Below, piece by piece: positions 48,879-57,799 of a stretch of 64,000 bases of DNA. The notes beneath the pieces were generated by a model. That model saw only the letters and a program-made list of their open reading frames with translations. It was not told where the DNA came from and did no database searches. The stretch is from an uncultured Erythrobacter sp. (lineage in GTDB: Bacteria; Pseudomonadota; Alphaproteobacteria; Sphingomonadales; Sphingomonadaceae), in contig CANMSD010000001.1 of the NCBI GenBank assembly GCA_947500645.1, positions 1,054,001 to 1,118,000 on the forward strand, in the 5' to 3' direction. The position numbers were made by a program, and so were the translations under genes. Position 1 is the stretch's first letter; every line of letters begins with the position of its first letter.

Positions 48879-48892
48879 TTGATCCTGATCAA
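48879..48892. promoter_or_regulatory. FNR box between ompW and the Crp/Fnr regulator gene
   Basis: TTGATCCTGATCAA matches the FNR consensus TTGAT-N4-ATCAA at all ten defined bases. It lies 39 bases before the regulator's ATG, consistent with autoregulation, and could also serve ompW. Confidence 0.85.
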
Positions 48893-48930
48893 AGACGCTC
48901 AGGAAAAGACGGGGCAAATGCTTTCGCACA

Positions 48931-49617
48931 ATGGCATCGCTCAGCCTTTCTCGTGACCACGACAGTATGGTTTCATTCCTCGCGGCAATTCCCTGCGGGA
49001 AGCGTCCGACCAGCGTAACCGACCGGCTTTGCGAGATTGGGCGATTTTGTAAGCTGGCTCCCAGAGCTGAGCTTACCGCGCAATCAAATGAGGACAGGCT
49101 GGTGTTCATAGCGGGTGGTTCGGCAAAGCTCGTCGCAAATCACCATGTCCTCGCCTTCCATTTTACCGGCGAAATCGTGTCTCTGCTTTGCCAAAGTGAC
49201 GGGGACTTTCGTCTCGCCGCCCTGAGCGACCTGGAGTTGGTGGTGTTTAGTGCCGACGAATTCCTCGACGTGGCACAGGCGGATCCGAAAATGCTGCGCT
49301 CGGTTATCGCCATTTCACTCCAGGCCCTTGAGCGAAGCCGGACGAAGATGATGCGGCTGGGACACAAGACAGCGCGTCAGCGGGTCGCCGATTTTCTCCA
49401 TTCGATGGCGGAGCGCATGCACGATGCGACCAAGGGTCAATGCGAGCTCGAACTGCCCATGAGCCGCCGCGACATCGGTGAAAGCCTTGGCCTCACCATC
49501 GAGACCGTCAGCCGACAATTTACCGAACTGAGAGAGCTCGGCCTGATCGAAACAACAGGCCGCTCGGGGGTGCGGATACCCGATCTACGAGCCCTATCAA
49601 CCGAGGCAGGTCAGTAG
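48931..49617 (+). CDS. Crp/Fnr-family regulator of microaerobic genes
   Basis: 228 residues. Cyclic-nucleotide-like beta-roll (about 40-130), dimer helix (about 132-160), winged HTH with [29 protein letters not shown] (about 175-203). The recognition helix ETVSR has the E-x3-S-R residues that read TTGAT, agreeing with the two boxes flanking the gene. N-terminal Cys at 22, 34 and 40 plus Cys87 could hold an oxygen-sensitive Fe-S cluster as in FNR, but the spacing differs from E. coli FNR, so FixK-type (no cluster) remains possible. Controls the cco cluster downstream. Confidence 0.9.
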   Translation: MASLSLSRDHDSMVSFLAAIPCGKRPTSVTDRLCEIGRFCKLAPRAELTAQSNEDRLVFIAGGSAKLVANHHVLAFHFTGEIVSLLCQSDGDFRLAALSDLELVVFSADEFLDVAQADPKMLRSVIAISLQALERSRTKMMRLGHKTARQRVADFLHSMAERMHDATKGQCELELPMSRRDIGESLGLTIETVSRQFTELRELGLIETTGRSGVRIPDLRALSTEAGQ

Positions 49618-49640
49618 AAAAGCAGCAAAATTCACGAAAT

Positions 49641-49654
49641 TTGATCTCGATCAA
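49641..49654. promoter_or_regulatory. FNR box upstream of ccoN
   Basis: TTGATCTCGATCAA, all ten consensus bases present, 54 bp before the ccoN ATG: about -40 if transcription starts some 15 bases before the start, the usual class II activator position. Confidence 0.88.
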
Positions 49655-49708
49655 ATACCGCCAATTCGAGCCGCGGTAGCGAGAGCGGCAACGGAAGGGA
49701 AATTCATC

Positions 49709-51364
49709 ATGGAAGCAGTCGTTGGTAGGCTTGGCATCTGGGCTCTTGTCCTGCTTGTCGCCATTGCAGCTATTGCAGGAGCACAGGATTCCGGCTTCGC
49801 GGTACATATGGGGATCATAGCTGCGGTCGCGCTCATCCTGATGATCGTTACCGCCCGCAATTACGACCCGGTCGGCAAGGCGCAAAGCATCTTCAAGATG
49901 CCAACGGGGCCTTCTCGCTATGATGACGATGTCATTCGCTGGGGCGTCATTGCTACCGTTTTCTGGGGCATGGCGGGCTTCCTCGCGGGGCTTTTCATCG
50001 CCTTGCAGATGGCCTTTCCCGAACTCAATTTTGAGCCCTATCTCAGCTTCGGCAGAGTGCGCCCACTGCACACGTCTGCGGTGGTTTTCGCATTTGGCGG
50101 CAACGCGCTGATCGCGACCAGTTTCTATGTTGTGCAGCGCACTTGCCGCACGCAACTCGCCTTTCCGACGCTCGCCCGGTTCGTGTTCTGGGGCTACCAG
50201 CTTTTCATTGTCCTGGCCGCGACCGGCTACTTGCTCGGCATCACCCAGTCGAAAGAATATGCCGAACCTGAGTGGTATGTCGATCTGTGGTTGACGATCG
50301 TCTGGCTTGCCTATCTCGCCGTCTTCGTCGGCACGATCGTTCGCCGCCACGAACCGCATATCTACGTCGCCAACTGGTTCTTCCTGGCCTTCATCATCAC
50401 GGTGGCAATGCTGCACGTGGTGAACAACCTCGCGGTGCCAGTGAGCATGCTGGGTTCGCGCAGCTACAGCGCATTCGCCGGTGTTCAGGACGCGCTGACC
50501 CAGTGGTGGTACGGCCATAACGCGGTCGGGTTCTTCCTGACGGCCGGATTCCTGGCAATGATGTACTACTTCGTGCCCAAGCAGGCCGAGCGACCGATCT
50601 ACAGCTATCGTCTCTCGATCATTCACTTCTGGTCGCTGATCTTCCTCTACATCTGGGCGGGTCCGCACCATCTCCATTACACCGCACTGCCAGACTGGGC
50701 GCAAACGCTCGGCATGGTGTTCTCGATCGTCCTGTGGATGCCGAGCTGGGGCGGTATGATCAACGGCCTGATGACGCTCAACGGAGCATGGGACAAGGTT
50801 CGCACCGACCCGATCATCCGCATGATGGTGATGGCGCTCGCTTTCTACGGGATGAGCACGTTTGAAGGGCCGATGCTGTCGATCAAGGCGGTGAACAGTC
50901 TGTCACACTACACCGACTGGACCATCGGCCATGTTCACTCCGGCGCACTCGGATGGAACGGCATGATCACCTTCGCCTGCGTCTACTACCTGGTTCCGCG
51001 CTTGTGGAACCGCGAGCGGCTTTATTCGATGCGAATGATCAACTGGCACTTCTGGCTCGCGACGCTCGGCATCGTTTTCTACGCCGCCAGTATGTGGGTC
51101 GCCGGGATCACGCAGGGCCTGATGTGGCGCGAGTATGGCTCCGATGGCTTCCTTGTGAACAGCTTCGTCGACACCGTCGCCGCGCTTCACCCGATGTACC
51201 TGATGCGTGCCTTTGGCGGCCTGCTCTACCTCAGCGGTGCGATCATTATGACCTACAATGTCTGGATGACCATCGCAGGCAGGCTGCGTGAGGAAGCGCC
51301 GATGGGCGAGACCCGCCACGACGAAGCCGCCGACCGTCCCATTGTCGCTGAGCCGGCCGAATAG
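49709..51364 (+). CDS. ccoN: cbb3-type cytochrome c oxidase subunit I
   Basis: 551 residues, about 14 membrane helices. Catalytic subunit with low-spin heme b and the heme b3-CuB centre; high O2 affinity. Visible ligands: [40 protein letters not shown] and [14 protein letters not shown]. The N-terminal extension before the first core helix is longer than in Rhodobacter, with two extra hydrophobic stretches. First gene of ccoNOQP, 11 bp before ccoO; FNR box upstream. Confidence 0.97.
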   Translation: MEAVVGRLGIWALVLLVAIAAIAGAQDSGFAVHMGIIAAVALILMIVTARNYDPVGKAQSIFKMPTGPSRYDDDVIRWGVIATVFWGMAGFLAGLFIALQMAFPELNFEPYLSFGRVRPLHTSAVVFAFGGNALIATSFYVVQRTCRTQLAFPTLARFVFWGYQLFIVLAATGYLLGITQSKEYAEPEWYVDLWLTIVWLAYLAVFVGTIVRRHEPHIYVANWFFLAFIITVAMLHVVNNLAVPVSMLGSRSYSAFAGVQDALTQWWYGHNAVGFFLTAGFLAMMYYFVPKQAERPIYSYRLSIIHFWSLIFLYIWAGPHHLHYTALPDWAQTLGMVFSIVLWMPSWGGMINGLMTLNGAWDKVRTDPIIRMMVMALAFYGMSTFEGPMLSIKAVNSLSHYTDWTIGHVHSGALGWNGMITFACVYYLVPRLWNRERLYSMRMINWHFWLATLGIVFYAASMWVAGITQGLMWREYGSDGFLVNSFVDTVAALHPMYLMRAFGGLLYLSGAIIMTYNVWMTIAGRLREEAPMGETRHDEAADRPIVAEPAE

Positions 51365-51375
51365 GACCCGAAACG

Positions 51376-52134
51376 ATGACCGAGAAAAAAGAACCGTTCG
51401 CCAGCCACAAGACCATTGAGCGCAATGTCACGATCCTTGCTGCGGCCACTCTGGTGACAGTCGCGATTGGCGGGATTGTCGAGATCGCACCCCTTTTCTG
51501 GATCGATAACACGATCGAGGAAGTGGAAGGCATGCGTCCTTACACTCCGCTCGAACAGGCAGGGCGCGACATCTATATCCGAGAAGGCTGCTACACCTGC
51601 CACAGCCAGATGATCCGGCCGTTCCGCGACGAGGTGGAGCGCTATGGCCATTACTCGCTGGCAGCGGAAAGCATGTACGACCACCCGTTCCAGTGGGGCT
51701 CGAAACGCACCGGGCCAGACCTTGCCCGAGTTGGCGATCGCTATTCGGATGAATGGCATGTGCAGCATCTGAAGGATCCGCAAAGCGTGGTGCCGCAAAG
51801 CATCATGCCATCATACAGCTTCCTGGCCGAAACGCCGCTTAAGGTCGCCGATCCGTCCGCCAATCTGGCCGCGCTCAGCACGGTCGGCGTGCCCTATTCC
51901 GACACCGACATTGAGATGGCCGAGACGGACCTGTTCGCTCAGGCCGATCCAGACCTCGATACTGGCGATCTGGAGGAACGCTATCCCAAGGCGCAGGTGC
52001 GTGATTTCGATGGCGATCCGGACCGTGTGACCGAGATGGATGCGCTGGTCGCATACCTGCAAATGCTGGGAACACTGGTCGATGTGGACAGCGCCGCCGC
52101 ACAGCAGGAATTGGCTGAGGAGACCGGTCGATGA
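51376..52134 (+). CDS. ccoO: cbb3-type cytochrome c oxidase subunit II (monoheme)
   Basis: 252 residues. One N-terminal membrane helix (about 18-40) and a periplasmic cytochrome c domain with heme motif [12 protein letters not shown]. Electrons pass from CcoP through CcoO to CcoN. The stop overlaps ccoQ by 4 bases. Confidence 0.97.
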   Translation: MTEKKEPFASHKTIERNVTILAAATLVTVAIGGIVEIAPLFWIDNTIEEVEGMRPYTPLEQAGRDIYIREGCYTCHSQMIRPFRDEVERYGHYSLAAESMYDHPFQWGSKRTGPDLARVGDRYSDEWHVQHLKDPQSVVPQSIMPSYSFLAETPLKVADPSANLAALSTVGVPYSDTDIEMAETDLFAQADPDLDTGDLEERYPKAQVRDFDGDPDRVTEMDALVAYLQMLGTLVDVDSAAAQQELAEETGR

Positions 52135-52292
52135 GCTTCTACGAAATCTTCCGTCACTTTGCCGACAGCTACGGCCTGACGCTCATTTTTGCACTCTATC
52201 TGCTGCTGTGCGGTTGGGCTTTCCGCCCCGGCTCCAAATTGCGCAACGAGAACGCCGCCAATTCGATTTTCGAGGACAGTGATCATGGCTGA
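52131..52292 (+). CDS. ccoQ: cbb3-type cytochrome c oxidase subunit IV
   Basis: 53 residues: [20 protein letters not shown] starts the protein and a single membrane helix covers about 14-31, ending in FRPGSK, as in other CcoQ. Stabilises the oxidase. It starts inside the ccoO stop (ATGA) and its end overlaps ccoP by 8 bases. Confidence 0.9.
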   Translation: MSFYEIFRHFADSYGLTLIFALYLLLCGWAFRPGSKLRNENAANSIFEDSDHG

Positions 52293-53253
52293 CACCAACG
52301 ACAAGCGGGTCGATCAACCCACGGGAACCGAGTTTGTCGGCCATGAATGGGACGGCATCGAAGAGCTGAATACGCCGCTGCCGCGCTGGTGGCTTTGGAC
52401 CTTTTATGCGACTGTGATCTGGGGCGTCGTCTATGTTGTGCTCTACCCTGCATGGCCGCTGATCGAGAAAGGCACCGAAGGCGTGCTGGGCTGGTCAAGC
52501 CGCGGCGAACTGGCGGAGGAGATGGCGCTGGCCGATCTGGCTCGTCAATCGGTCTATGAGCAGATTGCGGCGACCGATATCGAGAAGCTGCCCGCTTCGC
52601 CCGAACTGATGCAGCAGGCAATTGCCGGGGGATCGGCCGCGTTCAAGGTCAATTGCGTACAGTGTCATGGTGCTGCCGCAGCAGGCTTTGAGGAGTACGG
52701 ATACCCCAACCTCAACGACGATGACTGGATCTGGGGCGGCACGCTGAGCGATATCGAATACACGCTCGTCCACGGCATTCGCTGGGAGGGTTCGAACCAG
52801 ACCCGCGTCAACTATATGCCGGCATTCGAAGGTATATTGAGCGATCAGGAACTCGACAGTGTTGTCGATCACGTTCTCTCGCTCTCTGGCAATGGTCAGT
52901 CGAGCGCCGCAGGTGCCGAGCTCTACACCAACAATTGCTCGTCCTGCCACCAGCCTGCGGGCGAAGGCAGCCAGTTGATGGGTTCGCCTGCCCTTAATGA
53001 TGCGATCTGGCTCTATGGCGATGATCGCGCGCTAATCCGTCAGCAAATCCTCAATCCGAAGCACGGCGTAATGCCCGGCTGGGGTGAGCGCCTCGATCCG
53101 GTGACGATCAAGATGCTGGCCGCCTACGTCCATTCGCGCGGCGGCGGGGAAGCGCCTGCCGAGACCGCACCCGAAGAGGACAACCCTGAGTCAATTGCGA
53201 CGATGGCGGACGCCTCCGATGCTCCAGCGGTAGAGGGCGATGACCAACCCTGA
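52285..53253 (+). CDS. ccoP: cbb3-type cytochrome c oxidase subunit III (diheme)
   Basis: 322 residues from the ATG at 52285, which opens with the conserved GTEFVGHEWDGIEELNTPLPRWWLW; in-frame codons further upstream lie within ccoQ. One membrane helix (about 37-58) and two cytochrome c domains with CVQCHG (about 133) and CSSCHQ (about 222), plus Met ligands in VNYMPAF and GVMPGWG. The last 35 residues are an acidic Ala/Pro/Glu tail. Overlaps ccoG by 14 bases. Confidence 0.96.
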   Translation: MADTNDKRVDQPTGTEFVGHEWDGIEELNTPLPRWWLWTFYATVIWGVVYVVLYPAWPLIEKGTEGVLGWSSRGELAEEMALADLARQSVYEQIAATDIEKLPASPELMQQAIAGGSAAFKVNCVQCHGAAAAGFEEYGYPNLNDDDWIWGGTLSDIEYTLVHGIRWEGSNQTRVNYMPAFEGILSDQELDSVVDHVLSLSGNGQSSAAGAELYTNNCSSCHQPAGEGSQLMGSPALNDAIWLYGDDRALIRQQILNPKHGVMPGWGERLDPVTIKMLAAYVHSRGGGEAPAETAPEEDNPESIATMADASDAPAVEGDDQP

Positions 53254-54805
53254 ACCACCGCCTCCTCCAGATCCCGGTCGGGACTGGGAAGGAGCACTGA
53301 CGGCTGAAAAGTCCAAGTCAGTATCCGTGTCCAGGCGGTCTGGCAGTGATCGTGCTCGATCCGCTTCCGGTGGACCTCCGCCGACCGAGCTCTATGCAAA
53401 GCAGAAGACAGTTCACAACCAGCGGATCGACGGGCCGTTTCGTCGTTTCAAGTGGTTCGTCATGGTCGTCACTCTGGCGATCTATTACATCACGCCGTGG
53501 ATTCGCTGGGATCGCGGACCTTTCGCGCCCGATCAGGCTGTTCTGGTCGATCTCGCCAATCGCCGATTCTACATGTTCAATATCGAGATCTGGCCGCACG
53601 AATTCTATTTCGTTGCCGGATTGCTTATCATGGCCGGGATTGGCCTGTTTCTGGTAACCAGTGCAGTGGGTCGGGCATGGTGCGGCTACGCCTGCCCGCA
53701 GACGGTCTGGACCGACCTATTCCAGCATGTCGACCGCTTGTTCGATGGCGATCGCAACGCCCGCATTCGTCTGGACAAAGCGCCCTGGGGACCGAGCAAG
53801 GTCGCGCGCAGAGCCTCGAAATGGACTGTCTACTTGCTCATCAGTTTCGTGACTGGTGGGGCATGGATTCTCTACTTCGCCGACGCTCCCACGCTATTCG
53901 TTGACTTCTTCACCGGCGAAGCTGCCGTCGTCGCCTATGCAACAGTCGCGATCCTGACTTTCACGACCTTCTGGCTCGGCGGTTTCATGCGCGAACAGGT
54001 GTGCGTCTATATGTGCCCGTGGCCGCGCATCCAGACGGCGATGCTCGACGAAAAATCGCTCATCGTCACGTATAAGGATTGGCGCGGAGAACAGCGCGGC
54101 AGTCTCAAGAAAGCGAAGAAGAACCCTGATGTCTACGGCGACTGCATCGATTGCCTGCAATGCGTCGCAGTCTGTCCGACCGGGATCGACATTCGCGAAG
54201 GCACACAGATCGGCTGCATCACCTGTGCGCTTTGCATCGACGCCTGCGACCGGGTCATGGAGGATATAGACCGCCCGCGCGGATTGATCGACTATGCAAC
54301 CCTTGAAGGGTGCGAGAAAGAAGCGGCGGGTGAAGCGCCCATGCCGATCTTGAAGCAGTTATTGCGTCCGCGAACCGTGATCTACTCGCTGGTGTGGGGC
54401 GGTATCGGCCTCGCCATGCTGTTCGCGCTGGGCACCCGTACCCATACGGACCTAACCGTATCGCCCGACCGAAGCCCGCCCTTCATGCTGATGAAGGATG
54501 GATCGGTTCGCAACGCCTTCACCCTGCGCCTGCGCAATATGGAAAGCCGTCCTCGCGAGATGGAGATCGCAGTGCTCGGCCTGCCCGGTGCGCAAATGTG
54601 GACCGACAGGATCGGGCGCGATGCCGCTGCGCCCACCCAAGTGGTCACCGTCCCGGCGGACGAGACCCGCACCGTGCGCGCCTATGTGACCGTGCCAAGC
54701 GGCACAAATGGCCGGGAATTCCAGTTCCAGCTTACCTCGCTCGATGAGCAGCGCGAGCAGGACGCAGAGACCATCACTTTCACCGCTCCAGGAGACGAAC
54801 GATGA
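53240..54805 (+). CDS. ccoG: cbb3 oxidase assembly ferredoxin-like protein
   Basis: 521 residues (FixG/RdxA family). About five membrane helices and two 4Fe-4S motifs, CIDCLQCVAVCP and CITCALCIDACDR, then a C-terminal Ig-like periplasmic domain (FixG_C). Thought to reduce Cu(II) for CuB insertion. A Pro-rich N-terminal leader (PEPPPPPDPG) precedes it. Overlaps ccoP by 14 bases and ccoH by 4. Confidence 0.96.
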   Translation: MTNPEPPPPPDPGRDWEGALTAEKSKSVSVSRRSGSDRARSASGGPPPTELYAKQKTVHNQRIDGPFRRFKWFVMVVTLAIYYITPWIRWDRGPFAPDQAVLVDLANRRFYMFNIEIWPHEFYFVAGLLIMAGIGLFLVTSAVGRAWCGYACPQTVWTDLFQHVDRLFDGDRNARIRLDKAPWGPSKVARRASKWTVYLLISFVTGGAWILYFADAPTLFVDFFTGEAAVVAYATVAILTFTTFWLGGFMREQVCVYMCPWPRIQTAMLDEKSLIVTYKDWRGEQRGSLKKAKKNPDVYGDCIDCLQCVAVCPTGIDIREGTQIGCITCALCIDACDRVMEDIDRPRGLIDYATLEGCEKEAAGEAPMPILKQLLRPRTVIYSLVWGGIGLAMLFALGTRTHTDLTVSPDRSPPFMLMKDGSVRNAFTLRLRNMESRPREMEIAVLGLPGAQMWTDRIGRDAAAPTQVVTVPADETRTVRAYVTVPSGTNGREFQFQLTSLDEQREQDAETITFTAPGDER

Positions 54806-55263
54806 GCAAGAAGACCGCAGCCCGCGAGTTCACCGGTCGTCATATGCTGATGGTGATGGTCGGTGGATTTGGCGTGGTGGTCGCCGTGAATTTCTACATG
54901 GCGAGCCTCGCTACTGGCGGGTTCCACGGGGTCGTTGTCGACAACACCTATGTCGCCAGCCAGAAGTTCAATGGCTGGCTGGAAGATGCCGAGAAAGTGC
55001 GCGCTCTCGGGTGGGAGGCGGATCTTTCACGCGATGCTCAAGGTCATGTCATCGCCAGCACAACAGGCCTGCCGGCTGGCGCGACCATGACCGCCGAATT
55101 GCGCCGACCGCTGGGTGAGCATGAATTTGCCAGCCTGACTTTCGCGCGAGGTGAAGACGGCTCCTTCCGTTCAACTGAAGCGATTCCGACCGGGCGCTGG
55201 ATTGCTCGGCTATCTGTAACAGCGGGCGGACAATCCTGGATCGATGAGCAACGCATTCCATGA
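54802..55263 (+). CDS. ccoH: FixH-family cbb3 oxidase assembly protein
   Basis: 153 residues: one membrane helix (about 16-38), then a periplasmic domain with NTYVASQKFNGWLEDAEK and LGWEADLS, the family core. Needed for cbb3 assembly and stability. Overlaps ccoG and ccoI by 4 bases each. Confidence 0.92.
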   Translation: MSKKTAAREFTGRHMLMVMVGGFGVVVAVNFYMASLATGGFHGVVVDNTYVASQKFNGWLEDAEKVRALGWEADLSRDAQGHVIASTTGLPAGATMTAELRRPLGEHEFASLTFARGEDGSFRSTEAIPTGRWIARLSVTAGGQSWIDEQRIP

Positions 55264-57383
55264 ATGCGCCTATCGCCCTGAACGCCTCAACGAGCGACGA
55301 TGCCGTAGACACCCGTTTCACGGTACCGCGCATTCGCTGCGCCGGCTGCATCGCCAAGATTGAGCGCGAACTGCCCACGATCGCCGGTATCAGAAGCGCG
55401 CGGGTCAATTTCTCGGCCAAGAGGGTCGCGATCAGCCATGATCCGGCGCTGGACGAGACCACGCTTGCTCTCGCTCTCTTGGAGCTTGGCTTTGAGAGCC
55501 AGCCAGTTGCCGACAATCCGCTGGGCGCGGACGAGATCGAAGCCAAACACCTGATGCGAGCGCTCGCTGTCGCGGGCTTTGGCATGATGAACATAATGCT
55601 GCTCTCGGTCAGTGTTTGGGCCGGTGCCGCTGGCACCACGAGGGAGTTGTTTCACTGGCTTTCGGCGCTGATCGCCCTGCCGACTATCGCCTATGCCGGA
55701 CGGCCCTTTTTCGCTTCGGCCCTCATGGCATTGCGCTATCGCCGCACCAATATGGACGTGCCGATCTCTATCGGCGTGCTGCTCGCCACCGCACTCAGCC
55801 TCTATGAGACCATCACGGGCGGCGAGCATGCCTATTTCGAGAGCGCAGTGATGTTGCTGTTCTTCCTGCTGTGTGGTCGCGCGCTGGATGCGGCGATGCG
55901 TGGGCGGACACGGGCAGGCATCGGCGCATTGCTGAGCCGTATGGGAAAAAGTGCAAGCGTAATAGGACTTGACGGCGCCGCTACCCGCCTGAAGGCTGAG
56001 CAGCTCGAGCCCGGCATGCTGGTGCTGGTTGCTGCCGGGGAATCGCTCGCCGCCGATGGGGTGATCGAAGAAGGCAGCGGAGCAATCGATAATTCGATGC
56101 TCACCGGTGAAAGCACCCCCGAAGCGGTTGCAGTCGGCAGCGCAGTCCACGCTGGCGCGATCAATCTCACAGACCCTTTGCGGTTACGACTGACGGCGGT
56201 GGCAAGCGACACGGCGATCGCCGAAATTGCCCGCCTGATGGATGAAGCCGGCCAATCGCGCAGTCGCTATGTGCGCATCGCCGACAGAGCCTCTCGCGCC
56301 TATGCGCCGCTGGTGCACTCGCTCGCAGCGCTCGCCTTCATCGGATGGATGATTGCAGGCGCAGGCTGGCACCAATCGCTGGTGATTGCGATCGCGGTGC
56401 TAATCATCACCTGCCCTTGCGCCATGGGTTTGGCGGTGCCGACAGCGCAGGTCGTCGCTTCCGGCGCGCTGCTTAAACGCGGCCTGCTAGTGAAAGATGG
56501 AAGCGCGCTGGAACGCCTGGCTGAGACCGATATCGCGCTGTTCGACAAAACCGGTACGCTAACGCTCGGCATGCCACGCCCCGATCTCGGCGACGTGCCG
56601 GACGGTGAGCACGCCATCGCGCTTGGCCTCGCACAATCGAGCCGCCATCCCCTCAGCAAAGGCCTAGCAGACACGCTCCGCAAACAGGGTGTCGAGCCAG
56701 CCCAAATCGATCAACTCGCCGAAGTCTCGGGCGTCGGAGTGGTCGGTGAGTATCGGGGCATGCGGGTAGCGCTAGAGCGCCCTGACAGCCGCGAGGGCGC
56801 GCTTGCAGCGCAACTGAGCATTGGCGAGCGCCAGACAATCCTGCATTTTAGCGATCCTTTGCGTTCCGATGCCAAAGACGCAATCGACTCGCTGGACGAG
56901 CTTGGCCTCGAAAGTCGGATTCTTTCCGGCGACAGAAGCCACGCTGTGGGTGAAGCAGCGCAAGTGCTTGGACTGCACGCTCAGGCCGGCATCACCCCGC
57001 TGGGTAAGCTGGCTGTGCTCGAAGCGATGAAGGCAGACGGAGCGAAACCGTTGATGATCGGGGATGGCCTTAACGATGGACCTGCACTTGCAGCCGCTCA
57101 CGCCTCGATTGCGCCCGGCACTGCCAGCGACGTTAGCCAGCAAGCGGCCGATGCGGTCTTTATCGGTGAGAAGCTGATGCCGGTCGCGCTGGCTGTGCGC
57201 GTTGCGCGCAGGACAATGAGAGTCGTCCGACAGAATTTCGTCTTTGCCATCGGCTATAATCTGCTCGCGGTGCCGCTCGCCCTGTTCGGATTTGTTACCC
57301 CGCTTATCGCTGCAATCGCCATGTCGGTCAGCTCGTTGGTGGTGGTCGCAAACTCGCTGCGCCTTGCGGGAGCCGCCAAATGA
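55260..57383 (+). CDS. ccoI: Copper-exporting P-type ATPase for cbb3 assembly
   Basis: 707 residues. N-terminal heavy-metal domain with CAGC (Cys27, Cys30), eight membrane helices, the CPC transport motif (ITCPCAMGLAVPTAQ), phosphorylation site DKTGTLTLG, and hinge GDGLNDGPAL. FixI/CcoI moves Cu+ to the periplasm for CuB insertion. Stop overlaps ccoS by 4 bases. Confidence 0.96.
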   Translation: MNAPIALNASTSDDAVDTRFTVPRIRCAGCIAKIERELPTIAGIRSARVNFSAKRVAISHDPALDETTLALALLELGFESQPVADNPLGADEIEAKHLMRALAVAGFGMMNIMLLSVSVWAGAAGTTRELFHWLSALIALPTIAYAGRPFFASALMALRYRRTNMDVPISIGVLLATALSLYETITGGEHAYFESAVMLLFFLLCGRALDAAMRGRTRAGIGALLSRMGKSASVIGLDGAATRLKAEQLEPGMLVLVAAGESLAADGVIEEGSGAIDNSMLTGESTPEAVAVGSAVHAGAINLTDPLRLRLTAVASDTAIAEIARLMDEAGQSRSRYVRIADRASRAYAPLVHSLAALAFIGWMIAGAGWHQSLVIAIAVLIITCPCAMGLAVPTAQVVASGALLKRGLLVKDGSALERLAETDIALFDKTGTLTLGMPRPDLGDVPDGEHAIALGLAQSSRHPLSKGLADTLRKQGVEPAQIDQLAEVSGVGVVGEYRGMRVALERPDSREGALAAQLSIGERQTILHFSDPLRSDAKDAIDSLDELGLESRILSGDRSHAVGEAAQVLGLHAQAGITPLGKLAVLEAMKADGAKPLMIGDGLNDGPALAAAHASIAPGTASDVSQQAADAVFIGEKLMPVALAVRVARRTMRVVRQNFVFAIGYNLLAVPLALFGFVTPLIAAIAMSVSSLVVVANSLRLAGAAK

Positions 57384-57541
57384 CAGGGCTTACATTCCTG
57401 ATCCCAATCGCACTCGGCATGGGGGCATTCGGACTTGCGGTGTTCTTCTGGGCGATGCGTGATGGCCAGTTCGAGGACATGGACGGCGCGGCCAACCGCA
57501 TCCTGATCGACGAGGATGAACTTACCGAGGACGAACAATGA
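57380..57541 (+). CDS. ccoS: cbb3-type oxidase maturation protein
   Basis: 53 residues: MTGLTFLIPIALGMGAFGLA begins the single membrane helix; AMRDGQFEDMDGAANRILIDED is the hallmark CcoS tail. Required for cofactor insertion into the oxidase. It begins inside the ccoI stop (ATGA) and ends inside the next ORF's start (ATGA). Confidence 0.93.
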   Translation: MTGLTFLIPIALGMGAFGLAVFFWAMRDGQFEDMDGAANRILIDEDELTEDEQ

Positions 57542-57783
57542 GCGGCTCCGTCCTCGCCTGGACCGCGGTGATTTTGTTGGCTGCAGAACCGCTCGGACCG
57601 GGCGTACAATCAACCGGCGAGCGCTCTCTCGTCATGCAGCTGTGCGATGGCGGCGAAATTACGATCACCTTGGATGACGAAGGCGAAGACGAACCCTCTC
57701 AGCATTGCCCTGGTAACAAGGCCTGCCACGCTGGAAACTGCCGTCCGCGATTTGATCTGGGACAAAGACCGACCGGCGAATGA
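57538..57783 (+). CDS. Small Cys-rich protein between ccoS and hemN
   Basis: 81 residues, overlapping ccoS by 4 bases and ending 16 bp before hemN. A hydrophobic start (VLAWTAVILLAAEPLG) is followed by QLCDGGEITITLDDEGEDE and a cluster HCPGNKACHAGNCRPR with three Cys and two His. The cluster looks like a metal or redox site facing the periplasm. Its tight coupling suggests a role in oxidase maturation or copper handling; I know no characterised homologue. Confidence 0.65.
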   Translation: MSGSVLAWTAVILLAAEPLGPGVQSTGERSLVMQLCDGGEITITLDDEGEDEPSQHCPGNKACHAGNCRPRFDLGQRPTGE

Positions 57784-57799
57784 CAGGCAAGCCACTCGC

